Assembly (NCBI RefSeq): GCF_024464185.1
Contig: NZ_JANHAU010000001.1
Span: forward strand, 310,001-374,000
Reading direction: 5' to 3'
Source of the DNA: Haloarchaeobius salinus
Lineage (GTDB): Archaea > Halobacteriota > Halobacteria > Halobacteriales > Natrialbaceae
DNA: 64,000 nucleotides
Shown: positions 8,467 to 16,113 of the stretch, piece after piece
Layout: each line of letters begins with the position of its first letter
Position numbering within the stretch: the stretch's first letter is position 1
Made by a program: the position numbers and the translations under genes
Notes under the pieces: model-generated
The model's database searches: none
What the model was told of the DNA's origin: nothing
Seen by the model: only the letters and a program-made list of their open reading frames with translations

Positions 8467-9510
8467 ATGAACCACGCGTTCCGGGTCGGACAACAATACC
8501 GCGACACCGGGAGTTTCCGAAACTCGGACGACCAGTTCCTCCGGTGGATTCGTGGCCCGCTCGACACTGGTATCAAGAACACCGGTGGAATTCGCGACCT
8601 CAGTGCAGACCGATCTGCTGTGCCTGCCGCGCTCGTGCTCGTCTCGAACGACAGCGGCATCTCTCAGCACGACGACCCGTGGGAGGACACGCTCGCCGTC
8701 AACGCGGGGTACATCAGCTACTGGGGCGACGCGAAAGCCGACAACCCGTACGACGAATCCCCGAAGAACCGGAAGATTAAGACCGCGTTCGAACGGGCCG
8801 CGGCTGGTCGCCGCGAGGAGGTCCCACCAGTCCTCGTGTTTCGCAAACCGAAATCCGGAGTCGTCGAGTTCTGCGGCCTCTGCGTCCCGGACCACTTCGA
8901 GGTTCGGTCCTATCCGGATGCGTCCGAGACGCAGATTCCGAACTATCTCTTCCACTTCTCGATCCTCAACACGCAGTCCATCCCGGTGCCGTGGCTCCAT
9001 GATCGTGCCCGAATGAACGACAACGAGCGCGCACCGGACGTGTGGAACCGTTGGGTCGAAACGGGAGATATCGCCCAGTGGCCGACCGGCGAGACGCTCG
9101 ACCAGAGCGGCCGAATCCGTCGCTACGAGACCGCAGAAACTGTCGTCAGCGACGCCTTCAGAACGGACACATTCGACCGCTACGACCACGCCTGTACGAT
9201 GACCGGCATTCGAGAGGACGACCTGCTGGACCTCGCCCACATTCTTCCGCGAAGTCAACATCCCGAACTCGCCGAGCACCCGGAGAACGTCCTCGTGCTG
9301 AACTCCCTCCACCACCGCGCGTTCGATGCCGCCCTGTTCACCATCGACAGCGACTACCGCATCCGGACAGGCCCCTCGTTCGACCCGGCGCACCCCTTCC
9401 TCCGCGAAACGATTCTCGACCGTGACGGTGAACAGCTCTCGTTCCCGCCAGACACACAGGTACGACCAGCGTTTCTCGAAGAACTCAACACTGGCCTCTC
9501 CTGGCTGTAG
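8467..9510 (+). CDS. Probable modification-dependent restriction enzyme (SRA-like + HNH)
   Basis: A 347-residue protein. Residues 1-190 contain ALVLVSNDSGISQHDD, YISYWGDAKADNPYD, PPVLVFRKPKSGVVEFCGL and PNYLFHFSILN, a pattern resembling the SRA-like recognition domain of AspBHI-type enzymes that read modified cytosine. Residues 230-347 are an HNH_2 nuclease (YDHACTMTG, LLDLAHILPRS with His258, NVLVLNSLHHRAFD). Together this is the layout of a type IV enzyme cutting modified DNA. The ATG at 8467 follows an AT-rich stretch (TATTTATTGGC, about 8435-8445). The SRA-like call rests on pattern reading. Confidence 0.75.
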   Translation: MNHAFRVGQQYRDTGSFRNSDDQFLRWIRGPLDTGIKNTGGIRDLSADRSAVPAALVLVSNDSGISQHDDPWEDTLAVNAGYISYWGDAKADNPYDESPKNRKIKTAFERAAAGRREEVPPVLVFRKPKSGVVEFCGLCVPDHFEVRSYPDASETQIPNYLFHFSILNTQSIPVPWLHDRARMNDNERAPDVWNRWVETGDIAQWPTGETLDQSGRIRRYETAETVVSDAFRTDTFDRYDHACTMTGIREDDLLDLAHILPRSQHPELAEHPENVLVLNSLHHRAFDAALFTIDSDYRIRTGPSFDPAHPFLRETILDRDGEQLSFPPDTQVRPAFLEELNTGLSWL

Positions 9511-9718
9511 TCTGGTGTCGCGTTCGATCGATGGTCACTCCGTGCTCCGCTCGCCACGACTGGTGTCAGTGCAGCCGCTGCATCATGTCTGGGTGTAATC
9601 GTAACAGGTTATGGAGTATATGTGTCAAAACCCCTCCCTCCAAGCGGGAATTGACAGAATCTGATACAAACTCTGGAAAATACCAAAACAACGGCTAAGG
9701 GCTTGAAACGGTTGGAAG

Positions 9719-9791
9719 TAGTCCCACCAGGATTCGAACCTGGGTCTCGGCCCCCAGAAGGCAGAAGGATTGGCCACTACCCCATGGGACT
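9719..9791 (-). tRNA. tRNA-Gln (CUG anticodon)
   Basis: On the minus strand AGTCCCA...TGGGACT forms a perfect 7-bp acceptor stem with discriminator A at 9719. The T arm is CCAGG TTCGAAT CCTGG, the D arm starts TGGGGTAGTGG, and the anticodon loop is TTCTGGG, giving CUG. CCA is not encoded and there is no intron. One pair of the anticodon stem (28-42) is a T-C mismatch, which is odd for a core tRNA and may mark an extra or decaying copy. Upstream (9842-9859) lies an AT-rich palindrome in promoter position. Confidence 0.88.
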
Positions 9792-9902
9792 GACATGTTC
9801 CCCGTCCGTCGCTTCGGTCGGGAATACACTACTACGTAGCGCACTCGAATATTTGAGTGTTGCGAAAGTGCGTGCCCGCGTGAGTGGGTGACGTAGGCGG
9901 GG

Positions 9903-10493
9903 TTAGTCGTCGGCGGTTGCGTCGTATCCCTCGGGTACAGCCTCCAGCGGGTCGACGAAGTGCTCTTTGCGGTGGCAGTTGGCACAGAGGACGTCGCATT
10001 TCGCAATCTCTGCTTGGAGTTCGTCCATGCCGTAGCCGTTGGTCACCATCTGGCTGACGTTCATCTCTTTGTCGACGCCGTCGCGGTGATGATAGTCCAG
10101 ACAGGCGGTCTCGGTCTCACCACACCGACGACACCCGGCATCGGCTTTGAGTTCGTTGACCCAGCTTCGGAGCCGGGCTCTCCGGGTGAGCGTCCGGTTG
10201 CGGTTGTGGACGGAGTTGCGGTAGTGCCAGCGTTGGTCGACCGACAGTGACGCCCAGGCGTCGTCGACGTCGGCAGGTAGATCATCCGGCTTGGGTCCGA
10301 CACGAGTTCCCGAAGAGGGGTTGGTTTCGAGTCCTGCGGCTTCTTTGGCGTCGTTCCACCCGCCCATGGTGCGGATGATGGTCGCGGAGGCGGGTCGGAG
10401 GCCGAGATCTTCGTAGGCGGCTTTGGTCGGGGATTCATCGAGGCGTTGCGCAGCCGTTTGGAGGGCTTCGATGCATGCTGATTCGGTCGTCAT
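9903..10493 (-). CDS. HNH endonuclease with HNH-associated repeat (copy 1)
   Basis: A 196-residue protein. Residues 1-50 carry a helical repeat common next to homing-type HNH enzymes (SPTKAAYEDLGLRPASATII and RTMGGWNDAKEAAGL). The C-terminal half has a zinc-bound HNH core: CRRCGE, CLDYHHRDGVDKEMN, and CDVLCANCHRKEH. A basic linker (RNRTLTRRARLRSW) separates them. It is a close relative of the gene at 11901-12455, and both point the same way around a third nuclease. Likely a selfish or defence endonuclease. The ATG at 10493 gives the best match to the sister copy. Confidence 0.87.
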   Translation of the reverse strand: MTTESACIEALQTAAQRLDESPTKAAYEDLGLRPASATIIRTMGGWNDAKEAAGLETNPSSGTRVGPKPDDLPADVDDAWASLSVDQRWHYRNSVHNRNRTLTRRARLRSWVNELKADAGCRRCGETETACLDYHHRDGVDKEMNVSQMVTNGYGMDELQAEIAKCDVLCANCHRKEHFVDPLEAVPEGYDATADD

Positions 10494-10714
10494 CACCCGT
10501 TCGTGACCGGACAAACTGGCTGGCGTATGTCTGTGTAAAGCCGCTGTCCGCTGTCTCTAACGGGACACATACACACTTCGCCCGACCGCACCGGAGCGTG
10601 ACTGGACGCTCGTCGAACTGGAGTTCACACAGATCACGTATCGACAGGAGACCGTAATATCGTGCACCTTGCAGTGCCGAAGCGTCCTAAAGAACCCGCG
10701 TTATGTGCCGACTC
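10494..10714. other. Intergenic region between nuclease genes
   Basis: About 220 bp with no open frame of good codon use. It holds the promoter of the copy-1 HNH gene and the 3' end of the PD-(D/E)XK gene. Nothing else was recognised. Confidence 0.4.
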
Positions 10715-11749
10715 TCAGTACTGATGTTCGAACTCGAGCGCCGAGGAGGCGAAGGAGTACACGCTGACACCGTTCTCGTCACAGAACGAGGAGAGCTCGT
10801 TCGGTTGGTGGTAGAAGTCGGCGTCGACCACGTCTTCGAGCTGATGGTGGAACGCGACGCTGATGTCCTGTTTGTTGTCTTCGTTCGTTTCGACGACGAC
10901 CGCCAGGTCGGGGTCGTCGTAATCCGGTTTGATGACGTAATCGCCGGGAGTGAACGGTTGTTCGGCGTGTTCGAGGTTCGTGTGCTTGTAGGTGTAGAGC
11001 CTGATGTTCTGGTCGTCGCAGTAGGAGGCGAGTTTCGCAGGTGGGATCGTCCGCCAGTCACCGGGGCCGTCGTCGAGCATCTCGGGGAATGCAACGTTGA
11101 CGGCTTCGCCGTCCATCGTCTGTCCGAACGCGGTCGTGTTCTTCTCCGGGGGGAGGACTTCGACGACGACCGCGACGGATGCGTCGTCGTCGCCGGCTTT
11201 GGTGACTCTGTCGCCGGGCGAGAACGGGTTCTCTGGCTTCTGGTTCAGGTGGGCGGTGTTCGGCCCGAGATCGTGCAGCTCGTTCATGGGTCTCGCGGAG
11301 AGGTGTGCGAGCTTCTCGGGCTCCTCGCCTGAGTATTCGTCTTGGGTCGCGACCTTCGATTTCAGGGTCTCGGTTCGCTCCCACCCGAGGAGGATGAGCC
11401 CGTCCTCGTTGTCTCGGTGCCAGACCATGACGACGATGTCGTCGTCCGGGTCGTTCTCGAGCATGTTCGCCGGTCGGAACGCGGAGACGTCCCGCGAGGT
11501 CTTCACGTCGATCTCGTAGCCGAACACCTCGAAGTCGTAGCCCGAGAAGCTCTCGGGGTTGCAGCGACGGAGGGCTTCCTCGTTCTTCCACTCCCACATC
11601 TCGACCGGGAGGTACTCGCGGCAGAACTGCTCGAACGCCAGCTCTCCGAGGTTGCCGATGCGCTTGACGTCGACGTCCTCAGAACCCTGGATGACCGCCT
11701 GGTGGTGTGCGCGCTCCCGGTCTATCTGATCCGATGTGTAGAGATACAC
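10715..11749 (-). CDS. Predicted PD-(D/E)XK nuclease with two C-terminal repeats
   Basis: A 344-residue protein from a GTG at 11749; a TATA box (GATATATC, 11774-11781) sits about 29 bp before it, fitting leaderless expression, though the frame is open to 11836. Residues 30-85 show a PD-(D/E)XK core: NLGELAFEQF (Glu36), SGYDFEV (Asp72), YEIDVKTSR (Asp81, Lys83). The C-terminus has two related ~80-residue units, each starting F(S/T)PGDxVxK and ending in a cysteine-containing helix (SYCDDQNIRLYTY and SFCDENGVSVYSF). No named family was recognised. It lies between two sister HNH genes, which suggests a defence or selfish role. Confidence 0.72.
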   Translation of the reverse strand: MYLYTSDQIDRERAHHQAVIQGSEDVDVKRIGNLGELAFEQFCREYLPVEMWEWKNEEALRRCNPESFSGYDFEVFGYEIDVKTSRDVSAFRPANMLENDPDDDIVVMVWHRDNEDGLILLGWERTETLKSKVATQDEYSGEEPEKLAHLSARPMNELHDLGPNTAHLNQKPENPFSPGDRVTKAGDDDASVAVVVEVLPPEKNTTAFGQTMDGEAVNVAFPEMLDDGPGDWRTIPPAKLASYCDDQNIRLYTYKHTNLEHAEQPFTPGDYVIKPDYDDPDLAVVVETNEDNKQDISVAFHHQLEDVVDADFYHQPNELSSFCDENGVSVYSFASSALEFEHQY

Positions 11750-11900
11750 AGCATGTGTTCCGGCGAAGGGTGGTGATATATCTCTACTGCTGCCATATTC
11801 ATGGCTACTGTCGTTTGGTGAGCTTCGATACACCACTATTCGGCCGCCTCATCGGTTAATGACGGATGAACTAATATGGACGTCCGAACTGGAAGCGGCG

Positions 11901-12455
11901 CTAGGGCTCCACGTAGTGCTCTTTGCGATGGCAGTTGGCACAGAGCACTTCACACCGTTCGATCTCCTCCAGAATTGACTCTCGACTGTAGCCGTACACG
12001 ACCATCTTCGCGATGCCCATCTCTTTCTCGCCGGTGTGGTGGAAGTCGAGGCAGGCCGGGTCGCCTTCGCCACAGCGTAGACACGCACACTCCGTTTGCT
12101 TGTACTCGTGGAGCCAGGACCGCAGTTCTGCGCGGCGTCTGTCTTTCTTCTCGATCTCCTGCTGGCGGTTCTTGTGGTACCATCGCTGGTAGCCCGACAG
12201 CTCCTCCCACGTCACGTCCTCGGGGAGTTCGACGTCGTCTGGTTTGGGTGCGACGTCGGTGCCGCCGAACTGTCCCGGGTAGTACGTCTCCAGCCCGGCC
12301 GCCTCTTTCGCGTCGTTCCACCCGCCCATCGTGCGAATGATGGTGGCCGAGGCGGGACGCAGGCCGAGTTCCTCGTACGCCGCTTTGGTCGGAGATTCAC
12401 CAAGCTCGACAGCAGCGTCACGCAGTGCGTCGATGCACTCTTTTTCGGTCGTCAT
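11901..12455 (-). CDS. HNH endonuclease with HNH-associated repeat (copy 2)
   Basis: A 184-residue sister of the gene at 9903-10493. The N-terminal repeat is nearly identical (SPTKAAYEELGLRPASATII, RTMGGWNDAKEAAGLE), the middle is more divergent, and the C-terminus has the same zinc-bound HNH core (CLRCGEGDPACLDFHH, CEVLCANCHRKEHYVEP). The high identity over the N-terminal repeat against a diverged middle implies duplication with separate specificity. Acts on DNA in the cytoplasm; target unknown. Confidence 0.87.
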   Translation of the reverse strand: MTTEKECIDALRDAAVELGESPTKAAYEELGLRPASATIIRTMGGWNDAKEAAGLETYYPGQFGGTDVAPKPDDVELPEDVTWEELSGYQRWYHKNRQQEIEKKDRRRAELRSWLHEYKQTECACLRCGEGDPACLDFHHTGEKEMGIAKMVVYGYSRESILEEIERCEVLCANCHRKEHYVEP

Positions 12456-12622
12456 CAGTCGGTCGTGCAGACGAATAAACGGGCTGCTGGTGCGCTCGGG
12501 AATCGAGCGGGCAGGACGTGTGTGATGCGACCGTACTAGAACTATTGAGATCCTCTCAGACCGAGACGCTCACCGCTGAAACGACGGTTCGGTGTAGATG
12601 CGTATCGGTCATAGAGGGCTCA

Positions 12623-13426
12623 TCAGAGAAACGCGTTGCCGCGCTCGTAGAACAGGCGTCGCTCCTCTGGGCCCGGAAGCCCGTGGTAGTCTGCCGGGGT
12701 CGTCTCGTTGAGCCGCTCGGCTGGCAATTCTGGATAGGCGGCAAGCAACTCGACAACGAGCGAGGCGCCCACCTTGGCGAGTTTGCGGTATACCGTATCG
12801 ACGGTGTCGGCGTTGTCGAGGGGGAACGCCCGTTGGGCGAGAATCGGGCCTGCGTCGAAGCGCTCGGTCATCCGATGTGCTGTGACACCCGTTCGGTCGT
12901 CGCCGTAGAACAGCGGCCAGAAGGCGGTCGCCCGGCCGCGGTACTTCGGCAGTAGTGACCCGTGAAGGTTCACCGCGTCGTTGGCGCTCTCCAGGACCGG
13001 CCCGGGAAGTCGCTGGCCCGCCACGATCGAGAGCAGAAGGTCCGGTGCGAGGTCTTCCATACGCTCGACGAACGTCGGGTCACTCACGTCGGGGATGCGC
13101 TCGACGGGGACGCCATGGGCTCTCGCGACCGCCGGAACCGAGTGATACCGGCCGGTGACGCGCCGGGCGACCTGCCCGGGCAACGCGTCAAGCCCTCGAC
13201 TCCGTCCGTAGCGGAGCGCCATCCGGATACCCGCGCGGGCACCGTACATGCCTGCCTGCGAGCGTAGTTGCTCAGCCGGGGGTGCGTCGAAGGGGACGAT
13301 GAACACCTGGTTGATAGTGTCTGCGTGACCCTCGAAGATCGGCTGGAGGTATCGGGGGAGATAGAGCGGTTCCGCACTCGTACACAGGACGACGCGCACA
13401 ACCGAGGGGGAGAACCTGAGGCGCAT
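12623..13426 (-). CDS. Formyltransferase (methionyl-tRNA/sugar formyltransferase fold)
   Basis: A 267-residue enzyme of the N10-formyltetrahydrofolate transferase fold. The catalytic Asn-His-Asp set is seen in VNLHGSLLPKYRGRATA and FDAGPILAQ, with the SLLP signature. It is shorter than methionyl-tRNA formyltransferase and archaea do not formylate initiator tRNA, so a sugar-nucleotide or small-molecule substrate is more likely; glycan modification would fit the glycosyltransferase nearby. The ATG at 13426 lies five bases from the target duplication of the mobile element, so its original upstream region has been displaced. Confidence 0.82.
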   Translation of the reverse strand: MRLRFSPSVVRVVLCTSAEPLYLPRYLQPIFEGHADTINQVFIVPFDAPPAEQLRSQAGMYGARAGIRMALRYGRSRGLDALPGQVARRVTGRYHSVPAVARAHGVPVERIPDVSDPTFVERMEDLAPDLLLSIVAGQRLPGPVLESANDAVNLHGSLLPKYRGRATAFWPLFYGDDRTGVTAHRMTERFDAGPILAQRAFPLDNADTVDTVYRKLAKVGASLVVELLAAYPELPAERLNETTPADYHGLPGPEERRLFYERGNAFL

Positions 13427-13430
13427 ATAT

Positions 13431-13438
13431 CTTCTGCC
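13431..13438. repeat. Target-site duplication, left copy
   Basis: CTTCTGCC directly before the left inverted end of the mobile element. The same eight bases follow the right end at 14493-14500. Confidence 0.85.
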
Positions 13439-14492
13439 GGCTCTGTTGAAATCCTCAGACCTTGATAGGAATGTCGTGCTGAATACAGGGAGCATAGTCA
13501 GCACGCACCCCGAGTGATCGGAGAACAGGAGTGATAGCTCAGTGCAGACTATCTACCGAGCAAGTGCCTTGGACTTCTCTGGCGGTCAATTGGGGGGAAA
13601 GGACTACGCAATACAGGGGATGACTGTGGTATCGTCGTGTCACTCCTTGCTGTGTTCCTCTGACCAGTAATATATCAGGGGTGTTCCCACGATTGTCGGC
13701 CATAACCACGCCAGAATACCCAACACGGGAGTGAGATTGACTGCGGACACAGCACTGATCGTCGCAATAAACGCAGCAATCATCCGTTGAAGATGACTAA
13801 CTAGCCACTCACCGGACGTCTCTCCCTTGAAGGCTCGAATATCAATCGTTCCGAATGTTACTCCAATTCCGCCGAAGACGAGCATCACGAGCCCGAATGA
13901 GTTACCGGTGACGACCCAAACAATCCCCCAGACTCCCAATCCGAGACACGCCAAAACCACGCTCCCGGTTGCGATCCAATCCAGACGCTGAGGGGTGGCA
14001 GCCGGTCGCTTCCGGGAAAGCACGCGATATCCGGAGAACGCAAGATACCCACTGAAGACGGCGACCAACGTGAGAATGATCCGAAATGAGGTCGGATTGA
14101 GAGCGAGGAGCACGAACACCGTCCCAACGACGACGCCCATTGAGACGAGGAAGAGTTTGCCAGCTTGTCGGTGTCGGTGTCCACCTTTCTTCGTCACGAG
14201 CGCACCTGTCCCGGCGAGCACGGCCACCATGCCTGCAGCGATATGCACCCACAGTGACCACGCCTCGATGGTTGGCATATCCCCTCTTGATATGTAGCCA
14301 TAATAAACATTCCCTGTTCTCGGAAGGTCTTACGTTCCAACTCTCAATTTCCCCGTGCAAAATTCGCACTCCTACGGAACAGGAGTTCCAGCTCGTCGTC
14401 TATGAATAGAACCTGTTCATAGTACTGAAGGCAGCCTCTGTATTCAGCACGGCCTCAGCAAACTATCCGCGACTGGGGAATTCAACAGAGCC
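13439..14492. mobile_element. 1,054-bp transposase-less element with inverted ends (IS6-like)
   Basis: The left end (13439-13488) and right end (14438-14492, reverse complement) both begin GGCTCTGTTGAA and share an inner block GTGCTGAATACAG, with more scattered identity between. The element is flanked by an 8-bp direct repeat, CTTCTGCC. The end sequence and 8-bp duplication agree with the IS6 family. Inside there is no transposase; the only gene is a membrane protein (13640-14278). It is thus a complete non-autonomous element with a passenger gene, inserted between the formyltransferase and the divergent gene at 14544. Confidence 0.85.
13640..14278 (-). CDS. DUF2306-like multi-helix membrane protein, passenger of the element
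   Basis: A 212-residue protein with about seven hydrophobic helices. It begins SLWVHIAAGMVAVLAGTGAL followed by TKKGGHRHRQAGKLF, with histidines placed as in DUF2306/cytochrome b561-like proteins, and later contains FGTIDIRAFKGE and LQRMIAAFIATISAV. Function is unknown; a heme or ion-binding membrane role is possible. It lies wholly between the inverted ends of the mobile element, so it moves with it. Codon use is less GC-biased than in the core genes. Confidence 0.8.
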   Translation of the reverse strand: MPTIEAWSLWVHIAAGMVAVLAGTGALVTKKGGHRHRQAGKLFLVSMGVVVGTVFVLLALNPTSFRIILTLVAVFSGYLAFSGYRVLSRKRPAATPQRLDWIATGSVVLACLGLGVWGIVWVVTGNSFGLVMLVFGGIGVTFGTIDIRAFKGETSGEWLVSHLQRMIAAFIATISAVSAVNLTPVLGILAWLWPTIVGTPLIYYWSEEHSKE

Positions 14493-14500
14493 CTTCTGCC
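14493..14500. repeat. Target-site duplication, right copy
   Basis: CTTCTGCC directly after the right inverted end; identical to 13431-13438. Confidence 0.85.
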
Positions 14501-14543
14501 CGGTCGACACAAAGCCTATTCCATCCTCTGTTGATGCGCAACC

Positions 14544-15149
14544 ATGTCCCCACCCTCCAAGGGCAACGCCCTCCGCGCGGTGTTCGGAGACGTCTGTCGG
14601 GCTACCGGTGTCCTCCTCGCCGGTGGCCTCGCCATCGCTGTGCTATCGCTATGGCACCGGGCCATCTCGTCGATCCAGGCAGCTAGACAGAGACCCGGAG
14701 TTGAAGAGCACGACAACCCCACACTCGTCGAGTACGAATTGGACTGGTACCGATACATCAAGGCCTTCGACGCCCACCATGGCCCCGGCGGGGGACCCGA
14801 TCGAGCTATCGCTTCAGGGGCGTTCGTCCGCGGGCTACGCGTGTGGCTGGAAACGCGTTGTCTCCGGGGCTACACGCTCGAAAACGAGGTGTACGTGTGC
14901 CCGGGGGCGCCGCGGGTGCTGCGCGTCCACCAGGCAGGTCACGCGCCCGCGTTCGGGAAGGAGTGTGAGACGCTGGTCCAGCCACGCCGCGAGAACGGCG
15001 GTCTCGACGACGAACCGCTCTCCACTCTCGACGTGATGCTTCCAGGCGACTTCCCACACACATTGCTCCGTCTGCGCGACTCACGCGGACTCACGGACCG
15101 ATACGAGACGTGGCTACGAGACGGCAAGATCGGGCGAGTTCGAGCCTGA
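14544..15149 (+). CDS. Hypothetical protein with N-terminal membrane anchor
   Basis: A 201-residue protein. Residues 15-40 form one hydrophobic helix (ATGVLLAGGLAIAVLSLW). The rest is soluble and mixed, with YELDWYRYIKAFDAHHG and GYTLENEVYVCPGAPRVLRV. No family was recognised. It was probably divergent from the formyltransferase before the mobile element inserted between them. Confidence 0.6.
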   Translation: MSPPSKGNALRAVFGDVCRATGVLLAGGLAIAVLSLWHRAISSIQAARQRPGVEEHDNPTLVEYELDWYRYIKAFDAHHGPGGGPDRAIASGAFVRGLRVWLETRCLRGYTLENEVYVCPGAPRVLRVHQAGHAPAFGKECETLVQPRRENGGLDDEPLSTLDVMLPGDFPHTLLRLRDSRGLTDRYETWLRDGKIGRVRA

Positions 15150-15212
15150 GGGCAATTGCGGTCGTCACCTCTCTACCGAACTGGCTCTCGAAATTTTGCG
15201 CGGCGATTCTGA

Positions 15213-15572
15213 TTAGCTGGAGCGCGGACTAATCGGAGAAGTGGGTTCGTCTTTCTGCCCGCCGACTACAATGAGCAGAACCGCGATACCAACGATGAAG
15301 TACACTACTAAATCGTTCTGAATGCCCTGTTGAGTGATGGTCTGGATACCAAATACAGTAGCCATCACTCCGAATCCAGTAGCTGTCCAGCGAGCCTTGT
15401 ATGCAAGTCCGACAACGGTTCCCCACGTAAGGAACGTCGTCGTAGTCGCGCCAACGACTGTTGAACCCGGGACACCAGCTACCGCTGACGGGGAGAAGAT
15501 TTGAAGAATAGCAAGAACCCCGATAGCAGGGAACCCGACGGCAGCGAGTGGACGATACAGCGCAGATGTCAT
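15213..15572 (-). CDS. Hypothetical membrane protein, four helices
   Basis: A 119-residue protein from ATG 15572 with about four transmembrane helices (AAVGFPAIGVLAILQIF, TTTFLTWGTVVGLAY, ATGFGVMATVFGIQTI, YFIVGIAVLLIVVGG) and a short charged tail. No family was recognised. Part of a run of orphan membrane genes in the lower-GC island. Confidence 0.65.
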   Translation of the reverse strand: MTSALYRPLAAVGFPAIGVLAILQIFSPSAVAGVPGSTVVGATTTTFLTWGTVVGLAYKARWTATGFGVMATVFGIQTITQQGIQNDLVVYFIVGIAVLLIVVGGQKDEPTSPISPRSS

Positions 15573-15651
15573 TAACGAATCATTGAACTCCACCCGATGT
15601 TAAGATTGTGTGGCGGTGACTCCATTGTTGAAATCACGCTCAATGAGTCGT

Positions 15652-15981
15652 CTATGCCGAACGGTTCGGGTAGTCTCGTTCCGGAGTGGTGAAGAAAGCG
15701 ACAGCTAGGACCACGACAACGGAGAGGATGTATATCCAGAGCACGGCCTGCCAGAAGCCCAGTAGGAGCAACCCACCTGCCCCGACACTTGCGAGGCGCC
15801 CTCGCTGGTAGATCACTCCGCCTGCGCCCGTCACAGCCAGCCCACCGAGAACCGCGAACAGCGCCGCCCGCGTCCACGTATATCCCGGCTGAACCAGATA
15901 ATAGCCCAATACGACGAGGAACGCGACGACAACCACGGCAGTCAGTCCCTGCACGAGAGAACGTCGCGTGGCGGTCATCAT
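15652..15981 (-). CDS. Hypothetical membrane protein
   Basis: A 109-residue protein with four predicted helices (TAVVVVAFLVVLGYYLV, AALFAVLGGLAVTGAGG, VGAGGLLLLGFWQAVL, YILSVVVVLAVAFFT) and tail PERDYPNRSA. Two adjacent ATG codons start it. Function unknown; same orientation as its neighbour at 15213-15572. Confidence 0.65.
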   Translation of the reverse strand: MMTATRRSLVQGLTAVVVVAFLVVLGYYLVQPGYTWTRAALFAVLGGLAVTGAGGVIYQRGRLASVGAGGLLLLGFWQAVLWIYILSVVVVLAVAFFTTPERDYPNRSA

Positions 15982-16113
15982 ACCAGAGATACGATGTCTC
16001 GTTCAGTAGGTGTTTCCCCTGTACTCACCGAGCTACCAACCACGACGAAGCGGGTCCTCACCAGCTAATACGGAGTGAAGAGCCCCTCAGAAAGTATGTG
16101 GAAAGACAAGCAG

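Noticed and set aside
9719-9791. tRNA 3' end as attachment site of an integrated element
   Set aside because: No integrase gene and no second copy of the tRNA end were noticed within the window.
13640-14278. Gene inside the mobile element as a transposase
   Set aside because: It has about seven hydrophobic helices and no DDE residues or HTH; it is a membrane protein.
15600-15650. Another IS end (TTGTTGAAATC)
   Set aside because: Only about ten bases resemble the IS6-like end, with no partner or target duplication.
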